From contig NZ_JACHMH010000001.1 of the NCBI RefSeq assembly GCF_014204915.1, forward strand, positions 6,845,501 to 6,909,500: a stretch of DNA of 64,000 nt, written 5' to 3'. The stretch's first letter is position 1; every line of letters starts with the position of its first letter. This document shows, piece after piece, positions 51,801 to 57,783 of the stretch. The stretch is from Crossiella cryophila. GTDB lineage: Bacteria > Actinomycetota > Actinomycetes > Mycobacteriales > Pseudonocardiaceae. The notes beneath the pieces are model-generated. The model had not been told where the DNA came from, did not search any database, and saw nothing but the letters and a program-made list of their open reading frames with translations. Made by a program: the position numbers and the translations under genes.

Positions 51801-53776
51801 TCGGCGGCGGCGATGGCTCGGTAGGTGAGGATGCGTTCGCCGTGTTCGGCGCGGAGTTGTTTGGTGGTGAGGGCGGGGTCCTGGGTGGTGGCGATGGTGT
51901 GGGTGAGGTTGGCGTGGAGTTGTTGCCAGGTGGGGTTGTCGGAGAGGGCGGGGGTGATGTTGGCCTGGGTGAGGAGGGTGGTGGCGGTGGTGAGTTGGGT
52001 GGTGGTTGGGGCGGGGGTTTCGGTGGGGGTGGTGGGTTTGATGCTGGGGGTGGGGGCTTGGGGGGCGGGGGTTGGCTTTGGGGTGGTGTCGATTGTGGAC
52101 GGTTGAGAGGAGTTGGGGGTGGGGGTGGAGGGCGATGGGGTTGCGGTGTTGGCGGGCACGCTGGTGTTGGACGGCGTTGCGTTGCTGGTCGACGGGGTGT
52201 TGGTGGTCGTCGACGGGGTTGCGGTGTTGGTGGCTGGGGTTGGGCTGGGGCTCGACGGTGTCGGGGTGGTGCTGGCGGGTGTGTTGGGGTTCGGCGTTGA
52301 GGTGTTGGGGGTGTTGGTGGCCGGGGAGGTGACCTCGATGTGGGAGGTGATGTCCCGGGTTGGGCCGGTGTTCGGCGAGGCGGGGGCGTCGGTGCTGGTG
52401 TTGCCCGTGCCGTGAGCCGTGGTGCCCGGAGTGTTGGAGTCAGCAGGAGTGCCCGGACCGCCGGGGGTGCCGGGGGTGCCCGAACCGCCCGAAGTGCCAG
52501 GGGCGCCGGGCGTTCCCGGGCCGCCGGGGATGCCCGGCGTGCCGGAATTGCCAGGCACGCCGGAGTTGTGGGTTGTGCCGTTGGTGTTGGGCGAGGTCGT
52601 GGTGTTGTCCCTGGTCTGCCCGAAGTTGCCGGAGCTGTTGTTCGAGCCGCCGAACCCGCTCAGCGGCGTGTTGGTCCCGGACCCACCGCTGCCCTCGGAG
52701 CCGTTCGTGCCCGAGCCGCCATTGTTCTGGTTCGAGCCACCCGAGCCCGGTCCGCCATTGCCCCCTGCACCGGATCCGCCACTCGTCCCGCCGGTGTTCC
52801 CCGGCCCATCCCCACCAAGCCCACCCGGCACATCCACCGGCCCCACCGACCCCGGCCCGGCCAACGCAGCCGGCGGCGCGATCGCATCCGGCGTCTTCGG
52901 CGCGCCCTGCAACTGCGGCCCGTTCCGCCAGTTCTCGAACTTCCCATGCAGGTTCTGCCCCAGGTTGTGCGCCCCGTGACTAGCCGCACCCGTGAAGAAC
53001 CCACTGGCCGCCCCCAGCCCAACCCCACTGAGCCCACCACCCAACGGCATCGTGCCCAGCCCGACCAAACCCTCCGTGACCGCCTCGGTGATCCCCGCCC
53101 CCACCCAGGTCTTCGCCACGTTCGGCGCCCACTTGTGCATCCCCAGATGCACCCCGTGACCGACCAGCCCCGCCGCCCCACCGATGGCCGCGCCCAGGCC
53201 GACGCTCTTCCAGTCGATGTTGTCGACGTGGCCTTGGCCCTTCTGGATGGCGCTGGCCAGGAAGGCGGTGAAGGCTTCTTCGGCGGCTTCGGAAGTAATG
53301 GCGAGCACGGCCTGGGTGGCGGCCTTGCCTAGGAAGCGTTCCAGGGTTTCGCGGACCGCGATGCGGCCCAGGGTCAGGATTTCCGGGACCAGCGGCGCGG
53401 TGAAGGGGTCGGCGATGGCCCAGAGGATCTCGGCTGCGGTGAAGGCGGTTTGGATGATGAGGGAGTACTGGGCGTTTTCCAGGTTGACCGCGTACTGGCG
53501 CAGCGACTCGCCCTGGTTGGCGACCATGGTGCCGAGGTCGCCTTCGAAGCCGCTGAGTTTCTGGCCCCAGCGGACGAAGGCCCGGCCTGCGGGGCCGGTC
53601 AGGTTGGTGTTGACGTTGCGGACCAGGTCCGGCAGTCCGCCGCCGGCCGCGGCGATCTGGCTGGACAGGTTCTGCCACTGATCAGCCTCGGCGAAGAGCG
53701 CCTCGGGATCGCCCTTGGGCCAGAAGTCGCCGCCCAGCAAGGGGAAGATCCACAGGATGCCCTCCGGTGGCTGCAT
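39809..53776 (-). CDS. giant multidomain T7SS substrate (4655 aa)
   Basis: ATG 53776 with AAGGAGG upstream. Approximate domains by residue: 18-120 WXG100_2/CpnT-like N-domain (WPKGDPEALF, RWGQKLSGF); 120-290 Gly/Ala hydrophobic; 300-400 Gly-rich; ~405-445 collagen-like; ~450-600 Pro/Thr; then two copies of a block: DxD-type glycosyltransferase-like (QDLDQGS ~920; QDFDRGS ~2755), middle domain, metalloprotease-like HELGHYGFGLYD (~1665) and HELGHAGFGLHD (~3426). Between the copies are ~10 helical 39-residue repeats (~1776-2190) and a Cys/His papain-like segment (GVCGESSAHL ~2266, NTYAHSWFV ~2311). After them come a second (VCRDATAAV ~3655, YHFGAVVAES ~3819), OmpA-like VTVTGYGNAW (~4005-4090), and C-terminal caspase-like SGHAG/FACSTG (~4427/4475). 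Function inferred: exported polyvalent toxin or effector. No frameshift is needed over 14 kb. Confidence 0.85.
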   Translation of the reverse strand: MQPPEGILWIFPLLGGDFWPKGDPEALFAEADQWQNLSSQIAAAGGGLPDLVRNVNTNLTGPAGRAFVRWGQKLSGFEGDLGTMVANQGESLRQYAVNLENAQYSLIIQTAFTAAEILWAIADPFTAPLVPEILTLGRIAVRETLERFLGKAATQAVLAITSEAAEEAFTAFLASAIQKGQGHVDNIDWKSVGLGAAIGGAAGLVGHGVHLGMHKWAPNVAKTWVGAGITEAVTEGLVGLGTMPLGGGLSGVGLGAASGFFTGAASHGAHNLGQNLHGKFENWRNGPQLQGAPKTPDAIAPPAALAGPGSVGPVDVPGGLGGDGPGNTGGTSGGSGAGGNGGPGSGGSNQNNGGSGTNGSEGSGGSGTNTPLSGFGGSNNSSGNFGQTRDNTTTSPNTNGTTHNSGVPGNSGTPGIPGGPGTPGAPGTSGGSGTPGTPGGPGTPADSNTPGTTAHGTGNTSTDAPASPNTGPTRDITSHIEVTSPATNTPNTSTPNPNTPASTTPTPSSPSPTPATNTATPSTTTNTPSTSNATPSNTSVPANTATPSPSTPTPNSSQPSTIDTTPKPTPAPQAPTPSIKPTTPTETPAPTTTQLTTATTLLTQANITPALSDNPTWQQLHANLTHTIATTQDPALTTKQLRAEHGERILTYRAIAAADTLSNLDTKTQRQANKEAAKLVSQHHQIPLVIGEPNERQQHNRDLIDHVVTVVAAEYAQHGPQRAAALAKDLAQESGTGRRSGGPGGNPVTVHGIPQVHFGPFQQQPGTWVNTRFAQLARSGGPNFTPQSYANFLAQSADRSEISFVVNVILPAKKAGEIPATIAKVLEQYSGNRRVAFVFGVNGNAKDLNSLANSLPYQHIEASGVPVAVVQTPLPTGFRKSKDNFPYGTMRNDTLNSGATRGALAGLLSQGTHPYISVQDLDQGSRTTPAGTHIFDHFDQMTGARGHGEERLAADRPLLMAGGYRPGQGSTVRANTQAAILADMQTRDRQAGDHPLLPYSPEPNLYFDGTLLFSQHATIAFGQGGGEFSHLAEQLNLAFAAELNHYHQSGVDVQVFGATSSHPDRGRAYLTQFEDASIVTDLKRFQSKFKGTYGTLPQSHLGLTNVATQFFETRSAKGGIEMSPYRHAYPGVAATDSPLAPRVQPGGSSHWRPGPQPLRTTEHGTVPANHQRWAPPDSGRANQLGVPGTNLMNPRISAPLSAGGHAGIAAGEQVLSAWNTALSDPSSRIVVKFQNFQHLVQPNQQQSLWTPPQQVVFDGNRMYARPTGPATPPGVAPNTLFDAVSRADGTRSAGGIRRDAIAVAIAEGGNPDSINRLVPGSLQEQLTNHRVQDADLATTVLQTAGLHFDPSPLGGQRNTEVANAVAVAGRLAASVLNRRVVITSNGQEYFTATPFRDRPVNQADVVVDMTVDQHGRVRFQPQAGGSAFGNQPDTTANAQHPAPQQAPANQTPQPATTPRPDQPGNANPTEATPTDTQSADNPPLKPKTTVLDDESWRHYPGPTADWMSPDPRPLHRDQWEHLRATAPVSHVESELTAILTNTSAVVDANGRPRFALNSEIVPVRHDVRRIEVEPGRWVKEFTLKVHLTAQAGVSPERLDLVRRNAHRGVDRMYNQGYRMPDGDQFHVRLEFVEHAEDAFQQVNVWPSTDRSVHNQWDANLPPQDIAHELGHYGFGLYDAYDTNLALQHKPAGSQHHGRGGKVVGEVSNRVIRDADSGLMSLSHRPDTVLRPRELWQIGRNLQSTTKIVQDNPHVSPGQGVPIPETSLYARAANGDLDATIALADQGHQESLRTLDQLAVGGNQQAHHALVVLGSQGETHALDALVRAGDNNPHPELGGRTAVQELAQLTFQPVPHRQAKLFLENLAKDRNLPTLVVFAQHGNEEARDEVRKLAGEGNQQALIALADNGDAVGLGQLAKAGNADAYAGLKLLARNGNNDAVKVLGEAGDVPALVEAATGPGPAYDAVKEFATRGNAQAVAKVTEAGDVPLLTRLSLDGNPDAKNGLRTLAGNNNPAALTALRDQQDITGLLEVAKKGSADAHTALKQLAGQGNEAAVQTLVTAGDVAGLVEYAGTDGPAYHAVREFAANGDTTALAKVVDNADVATLITLADRNVPHAQDGLRHLAGNGNGQATQDLARRGDVTGLTTLAQNGNETAQQALFALANGGNRDAIVVLANLGDQNAVQYLAQEAARNNSAFGTTAANQDRPERDLPALFQRVATEQNLTGTELEMRMYHPAAAVMELGFTEPDLTQAQSYQTALANFQGVCGESSAHLRDIYFANPVQPQRGLDALAAALNTPGDAAIRVNTYAHSWFVEKRGDIAHLYQSYLGRASLTEYLSNPVTLPATELLAKVSTIDSAYRKAIADGETVGKQVMHPDEQLLFGGIGLNAKDFTPDGGFKVEVTRDLADPETQRDRLRAKLDENSRYWNHLRDNHSQTIEAWNNTYFEGGLDTAIAEQQTLAHRAEVAATTLSTMDDDSRGQALEAAATIATRYHHAPLTMGEPTPEQQHLKDVVDQVVTVVAAEYAQHGPDRADTLAHELAKDSGTRRTHGGPGAGKKEDRKGKGRANPYPSRNNNGASSSHSQEPPTVYHQVGPYTPPAGTFANTAFLGLARTGGPEYNRTDYQNFLRESAAQRPVSFVVNIMLQLNQLHRIPATVHEIMQGYQGDPRRVAFVFNANATTDSPEWQQHWNGNRETWQWLQASLWPIAVVGGRHDGFRYGSVRNDTLNSGATRAALNGMMQFGTHPYVSVQDFDRGSRVTPGGRHVFDYFDRQTRGSRDMPAERPLLMGGGYRPAPNSGFEQNTEAAILEDMRTRDRQARIAPTLPYVPEPNLYLDGTLLFTQHRQVVFGDGGAEFGRLADTVGRTYADELNHLRANGIDVHTDQSNNRHPNRGRAYVVHFEDAAIVTNLQRFQDEFTSGGRQPARGNLPQSHVPLGSVVDQFYVDKDAKKGVSASKYRDSFLKKLDQDQPFGPRRLPGGTSYFNTGQQRQRPEQPLPKHSWLPTARPDQGHLGNLVRNEPSHRVSAPMGNGEAAGVQPHHKVLAAYLMATSDPASTLTQQIHQLGLQLQLGDPLNQQPQVVRDGLFDQVGRAAGTSGEAIRAGAMRLAWELAVAETSAQAMIPGSILDQLHRAPVRGNGNLVVALGQTSRFQYETRTSTGDAQRDRRIAARNEEVTNSIMLAARLAATDQQRQIIIHHPRVQGPFITANPFNAQPAQPALVLRMIIDDSTGRVRFAVVPTSVFGNRPETEVLRDESWRDFPGQTADWMTPDHPVRPELWAHLRGTEQGSFAQVSTELAGVKVQQNLADRPVGRLSGEIVEVRHDVRRIEAAPSRWVTEFTLKVHLDAQPGVTPAQLDTVRRNVHAGVDQFYNRGYRLPSGDQFHVRVEFTTDPTQAYQHVRVHPDLDRMTHQDWSVNADPKDLAHELGHAGFGLHDSYHHPGLALQDKAAGSQHLGADGRPVGEVRNRVAGPGQQGLMSGADSLRPKELWRIEHNLVASSKIIPETAYTAPAVDPRVAKADPLVTTDYTISVTGSEVPFRRFGLPGTTDRSVGDTGLHLQLLHQPAVTDEHPPLRIAEDGSLAVVHDPGVFPQEFFATQEMITKSQHALRAADSNVRLTPNPDITITLSHQGKARTLVQVRPSFTGTPPPDVCRDATAAVLGGQPDRIVLRGNGPTVAARTNSGNSTELTGTHHLAEALIDAVEHAERTGGPVRLDPATAGDAVHRDDRPVVGVGTAPAPGQRYGSAQRTTVDNHDRRELLGEAAGQIGVNQHAWARIGEGYSVHSIAGIDAEGERGLDTNHARPDNNRVPYGYHFGAVVAESGDTRTQLTFENFNRTGGTNRAAQAAVEHNLTALSGKFDEAEANTTGLEQHLVRELRELHDLRAANAPAEQQRRQANTARDLLIAASKLPSPPTLWHFQAFSKRPGESFHEQKSKLRADEPMSSIVNPLTFVVLGGHGKDQHGVTFPKHGKDIDGGEQHSLNQFARKVARQSVWRDNQQLPRPEVTVTGYGNAWQPGRAKDTGQSRAEQTKRQFTGQLDRHVADLTGQPQPNPAEVTVTAASAGRGTPPNLRPYGDQDLSSRRRQAVLSLSVREQEAPEFIERGSAASKAAQPTVLTGLDHTGAEQEFSLADLEVSLAKDGDRVKLLSFRPHVQAEHAVDWAGHRTAEHTYPVDPDKHPDSDALRRAIRKQDVKSQPLPWAGRSPLFLDIDGTPTRFTVQHKDLGPLSVDPATLAEVLRQSGHHTEGSELDLVLLTNSGGLVKGETGSAHELAQHLGDKVAVHAASRQVELLREPKSVDPDRPGLVVTLGGGRWYTFRPGPGLKTGSGTYLGYTAEGIPRRFDLSTVDVTPILDRQGEVLGASFRKARTDSAMLAEDQRIGQARGPALAGYEGPGGLPKKLGPVDHLTAPWSGERAEPFLVSGHAGEHLLHLDESLLVDGETLARVVDDWHRLYLGVGLGERHQSVILFACSTGGLPGPGGVAHDFSRTLHEGGVRRVYGATKNVVGRSTVPGDPGRRSFVVRHGGTWETFHNGLAESTSEGQLARAKDLFDLHGLTDPLRGHPIALETLTEQTVQTFAYLDPAEVTQQVERYAIAADLIRRAGILGRVPDGGDMLILLQKIEQLIDSQGVAAAEAQVLGGKPVKQEVAP

Positions 53777-53835
53777 GAATCCGTCCTCCTTGCCGGGACC
53801 CGCGCCAGACCGCCGATCCGCCCGTGTTCAGGGAA

Positions 53836-54231
53836 TCAGCGACGTGTTGACAGGTTGTCGACGATGTTGTTGACAGGCCCGCCGCCGGTGATGTTGGCCA
53901 GCGCGTTGCCGAGGCCACGCCCCGAATCCGTGGCGTAACGCTCCGCGAGGTCGTAGTTCTCGGCCATGCCACCGGCCACGTCGCCGGTCACCCGGATCGC
54001 GGTACCCCAGCCGCCGACCACGTCCCGTACCCCGCCACCCGATCTGGTGAACCCGGCCAGGAAGGTCTTGGCGTTGTCGTTGTCGCCGACCAGCGGGGCC
54101 AGCCGGTTGCCGTCGACCAGGACCGCGAGTTGCTGGTGCAGTCGCATCAGGTGGTCGGCCTTGGTGTGGAAACCGCGGGCGGCCACCCGCAGCCCGTCCG
54201 GCACCACCTCGAAGTGCTCTTCGCCTGCCAT
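53836..54231 (-). CDS. WXG100/EspC-like protein of the T7SS operon
   Basis: A 131-aa protein from ATG 54231 (AGGAGGAG upstream). It is helical with a GGWGTAIRV turn between two helices, in the manner of WXG100/EspC export proteins (FEVVPDGLRVAARGFHTKA, MAENYDLAERYATDSGRG). It is 59 bp before the giant gene and likely forms its export partner. Confidence 0.75.
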   Translation of the reverse strand: MAGEEHFEVVPDGLRVAARGFHTKADHLMRLHQQLAVLVDGNRLAPLVGDNDNAKTFLAGFTRSGGGVRDVVGGWGTAIRVTGDVAGGMAENYDLAERYATDSGRGLGNALANITGGGPVNNIVDNLSTRR

Positions 54232-54257
54232 GTGCTCCTCCTGTTTGTCCGGTGGCC

Positions 54258-54638
54258 TCAGGCCACGTCGGGTGCCTCGGGCAGCAGCGCGCCCAGGTCC
54301 AGTTCGCCGCGCAGCAACTTCTCCCCGGTCAGTCCGGCGGGCAGTAGCGCGCCGAGCTTCTGACCGGCGGTGCGGGCCGCCTTGGTCCGGGCCGCGTTCG
54401 CGGTCTTGAGGATCACCGCGGCCAGTTCGGCCGGGGTGAGCTTGTTGTAGGCGGCGGTGGGGAACTTGATGTCCTTCAGCTCGCCGTGCGGGCCGACGGT
54501 CACCGTCACCACATCACGCGGAGCCTTGGCCACCCCGGACACCGCGGCCAGATCACCGCGCAGGGCCAGTAGTTCGGCCCGCCTGCTCTGGTACGCGCTG
54601 AGGGCCTCGGCCCGCAGGTCGTCGTAGTTGGCGTTCAT
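54258..54638 (-). CDS. YbaB/EbfC-like DNA-binding protein
   Basis: A 126-aa protein from ATG 54638 (GGGAG upstream). The core (APRDVVTVTVGPHGELKDIKF then YNKLTPAELAAVILKTANAA) is the YbaB fold: one strand-turn-strand then a long helix. Within a T7SS operon its role is unclear; similar to the tandem version at 25593. It lies 11 bp after the EccA-like gene. Confidence 0.8.
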   Translation of the reverse strand: MNANYDDLRAEALSAYQSRRAELLALRGDLAAVSGVAKAPRDVVTVTVGPHGELKDIKFPTAAYNKLTPAELAAVILKTANAARTKAARTAGQKLGALLPAGLTGEKLLRGELDLGALLPEAPDVA

Positions 54639-54649
54639 CGTGCTCCCTC

Positions 54650-57600
54650 TCATCCGACCGCGGCCAGGCCCTGGCCCAGCGGCAGTTCCTCCGCGCCGAC
54701 CGGCGCGAGCGCGCGCAGGTCGGCGGCGACCAGGGTGCGAGTGGCCGCGGTGCGGGCCAGGGCGAGCGCGAGCTGGTGGGCGCCGCGCACACTGTCCACT
54801 CCGGACTTCGCCAGTTCACCGGCCAGCGCCTCGCGCACGTCCTCCGGCACCTCGTGGCCGCGCCGGGCCAGCGCCGCCACCGCGACCTGGGCCAGTTCCT
54901 CCACTGTGTACGGTCCGAGCGGCCAGGCGTGCCCGAAGCGGGCGGGCAGGTTGAGCAGTCCGGACAGCGCGCCGATCCGCTCCGGCTCGCCGAGCAGCAC
55001 CAGCACCTGATCGCCGGCCCGCCGTGCGGTCTCGGTGAGCACCGCTTCCACCGCCTCGAACACCGGGTCGGCGGACTCGGCCAGCCAGTCCCCGTCCAGG
55101 TCCAGCACCAGCACCCCGCCGCGGGCCTGGGCCACCGCGTCGCGGGCCAGTGCCTCGGCCTGGCCGGGCCACTGCGGCCACAGCTCGGCGGCCACGTGCA
55201 CCCGGTGCAGCACGCCGGTGCGGATCAGGCCGAGTTCGGTCAGTGACTGGGCGTACAGCCTGGCGAACTCGGTGCGGCCACTCCCCCGCCGACCGGTGAT
55301 CACCAGGTCGGCGGCGTCGTCGGCACCCGCCCGGCGGGCCTTGGCCAGGCGTTCCAGGGTCAGCCGGGCGGTGGCCCTGGTCTGGTCCTGACCGGCGAGG
55401 GCCTCGAACCGGCGCCAGCCAAGGGTGGCGGCCACCGCTGCGGCCGGATCGTCCACAGTGGAGGCGTTGACCGCGCGGGCGGCGGCGGGCAGCAGGTCCA
55501 GTTCGGCCCGCAGGTCCGCCGCGGTGAGCCGGTTCAGCTCGGTGTCCTTGCTGGGTGGGGCGGTGGCGAACCGGGATGCCTGGTTGTTCACCATGGCCTC
55601 GAACAGTTTGCGGGCCACCCGGCCGTTGCCGAAGGTCTCGTTCTTGGGCACGCGTTCGTAGTACTCGCGGACCGCGGCCAGGCCGTCCTCGGTCAGCTCG
55701 TAGTAGTGCTTGGCGCACAGGCCGGTGGTGATGGTGACCAGCTCGTCCACCGAGTAGTTGGGGAACTCGATGGTGCGGGTGAACCGGGAGGCCAGGCCGG
55801 GGTTGGAGTCCAGGAACCGGTCCATGTGCGCGGAGTAGCCCGCCACGATGACGACCAGTTCGTCCCGGTGGTCCTCCATCATCTTCATCAGCGCGTCCAC
55901 CGCCTCCTGACCGAAGTCCGGGCCGGAGCCGCCGGACTGGGCGGTCAGCGTGTACGCCTCGTCGATGAACAGCACGCCGCCGAGCGCCTTGGTGATCACC
56001 TCGGTGGTCTTGATCGCGGTGGAGCCGATGTACTGCCCGACCAGGTCGGCGCGGGCCACCTCGACCATGTGCCCCTTGCTCAGCACACCCAGCTCGGCCA
56101 GCACCGTGCCGTACATCCGGGCCACCGTGGTCTTACCCGTTCCTGGCGGACCGGCGAAGACCAGGTGGCGGCTCATCGGCGGCATCGGCAGGCCGAGCTT
56201 CTTGCGCTGCTGGGACATCCGGATCAGGTTGACCAGCCCGGTGACCTCCTGCTTCACCCCGTCCAGGCCGACAAGGCCCGCCAGTTCCCGCATGGGCTCG
56301 GACAGTTCGGCGCCCTCGGCCTCGACCGGTTCGGGGGTGTGCTCGGGCACGGTCTCGCGGACCACCGCGCGACCGGCCTCGCCGCGGCGCACGTGCTCCG
56401 GCGAGCCGATCTGGAACGGCTCCGCACCGGACTCGGTGACCTGGCAATCGGTCAGCTCGCCGCGGGCGCCCACGTCCATGGCCACACCGTGGCCACGCGG
56501 GGAGCGGATGCGGCAGTGGCTGACGGTCAGGGACGCGCCGGGCCGGGCGGTCAGGGCGTCGCCGGGGGCGTTGAGGATCTCGCTGTCCCGCACGGTCAGC
56601 GTGACCCCGTCCCCGGCCAGCACGCCACCGCCGCGCAACTGCACCGAGCGCAGCTCTCCGGCTGATGACTCCACAAAGGACAGTGCGGCGATGCTGGCCG
56701 AGTGGATCTCCAGGTCGGACAGCACCGCGCGGGAACTCTCCCTGACCTCCAGCGCGGCCGCGTCACCGGTGTCCACGGTGCCACCGGCCAGCAGCAGCTT
56801 GCTGTTGCCGGAGACCACGAAGCCCTGACCGACCTCGGTGAGCACCGGACGCTCGAACTTCGGCGTGCTCTCCCCGTCCACCAGCACCGCCACCGGCACC
56901 CCGGTGAGCACGCAGTCGGTCAGTCGCGGGGCGGCCTGGCCGGTGATCTGGATCGCGGCGTTGCCCGCGCCGGTGAAGGTGCAGTCCCGCAGCAGTTGCG
57001 CGGTGCCGCCGGAGATGTGCGCTGACTGGCCGCGGGCACCGGTGAAGCTGGAGTCCACAATGGACACCGTGCCGGTGGTGAGCAGGTAGAGGTCGATGCT
57101 GTCGCTGCCGGTCACGGTCAGGCCGGTGAGGCTGGCCGTGGACTGGCCTTCCAGCACCACGGCCGGTTTGCCCGCGCCGGTGATCTCGCACTGCTCGGCG
57201 GTCAGCTCGGCCGATCCGTTGGCGCACAGGCCGTTGCCGCGCGGCCGGAGCACGGTGCTGCGACGCAGGATCAGCGATCCGTGTTCGGCCACCACGATGC
57301 CGGAGGAGGCCGGTTCGACCACCTGGGTGTGTTCGATGGTGGAGGTCTGCGGGGAGGCGATGACCACGCCGACGCCGATGCTGTTGCGCACCACGCAGTC
57401 CCGCATGGCCAGCGAGCCGGTCTCGCGGGCCAGCAGGGTGGTCCAGGAGCCGCCGGTGATCTCGCAGCCGTCGAGTCCGGCCTGGCCGCGGACGATGTCC
57501 ACTGTGGCCAGTTCGGTCTCGCCGGAGCCGAGGGTGAGTCCGCGCAGTTGCACGGCCTCGGCGTCGACTACCAGCACGCTGCCGGTGGCGGCCTGGACCC

Positions 57601-57772
57601 GGACGGTGCCGGGGCCCTCGGCGGCGATGATGGTGACCATCTGGCGCACCACCAGGTTCTCCGCGTACTGGCCCGGCTGGACGCTGATGGTGGCGCCGCG
57701 CGGGGCCTGGGCCAGTGCGGCCCCGATGCTCGGGTAGCCGCCCGCGCCGACGGTCAGGACTTCTCGGCTCAT
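54650..57772 (-). CDS. EccA-like AAA protein fused to a beta-helix domain
   Basis: A 1040-aa protein from ATG 57772 (AAGGGG upstream). Residues ~1-480 are a right-handed parallel beta-helix: repeating strands such as LRGLTLGSGETELATVDIV, GLDGCEITGGSWTT and LILRRSTVLRPRGNGL. Then comes a CbxX/EccA-type AAA domain with Walker A FAGPPGTGKTTVARMYG and Walker B GGVLFIDEAYTL, followed by a second, degenerate AAA (VITGRRGSGRTEFARLY, GGVLVLDLDGDW). EccA is the cytosolic ATPase that releases T7SS substrates from chaperones; the beta-helix is not part of mycobacterial EccA and may bind substrate or a surface. It overlaps nearly with its neighbours. Confidence 0.85.
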   Translation of the reverse strand: MSREVLTVGAGGYPSIGAALAQAPRGATISVQPGQYAENLVVRQMVTIIAAEGPGTVRVQAATGSVLVVDAEAVQLRGLTLGSGETELATVDIVRGQAGLDGCEITGGSWTTLLARETGSLAMRDCVVRNSIGVGVVIASPQTSTIEHTQVVEPASSGIVVAEHGSLILRRSTVLRPRGNGLCANGSAELTAEQCEITGAGKPAVVLEGQSTASLTGLTVTGSDSIDLYLLTTGTVSIVDSSFTGARGQSAHISGGTAQLLRDCTFTGAGNAAIQITGQAAPRLTDCVLTGVPVAVLVDGESTPKFERPVLTEVGQGFVVSGNSKLLLAGGTVDTGDAAALEVRESSRAVLSDLEIHSASIAALSFVESSAGELRSVQLRGGGVLAGDGVTLTVRDSEILNAPGDALTARPGASLTVSHCRIRSPRGHGVAMDVGARGELTDCQVTESGAEPFQIGSPEHVRRGEAGRAVVRETVPEHTPEPVEAEGAELSEPMRELAGLVGLDGVKQEVTGLVNLIRMSQQRKKLGLPMPPMSRHLVFAGPPGTGKTTVARMYGTVLAELGVLSKGHMVEVARADLVGQYIGSTAIKTTEVITKALGGVLFIDEAYTLTAQSGGSGPDFGQEAVDALMKMMEDHRDELVVIVAGYSAHMDRFLDSNPGLASRFTRTIEFPNYSVDELVTITTGLCAKHYYELTEDGLAAVREYYERVPKNETFGNGRVARKLFEAMVNNQASRFATAPPSKDTELNRLTAADLRAELDLLPAAARAVNASTVDDPAAAVAATLGWRRFEALAGQDQTRATARLTLERLAKARRAGADDAADLVITGRRGSGRTEFARLYAQSLTELGLIRTGVLHRVHVAAELWPQWPGQAEALARDAVAQARGGVLVLDLDGDWLAESADPVFEAVEAVLTETARRAGDQVLVLLGEPERIGALSGLLNLPARFGHAWPLGPYTVEELAQVAVAALARRGHEVPEDVREALAGELAKSGVDSVRGAHQLALALARTAATRTLVAADLRALAPVGAEELPLGQGLAAVG

Positions 57773-57783
57773 CTCAGTCCCCT

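Noticed and set aside
48416-52300. 1294-codon plus-strand frame opposite the giant gene
   Set aside because: Shadow frame created by high GC3; no motifs, and it ends in G/T-biased repeat sequence.
51900-52430. G/T-rich stretch looking like a satellite or CRISPR-like repeat
   Set aside because: It is in-frame Thr/Pro/Ser coding sequence with no regular spacer; strand bias comes from codon choice.
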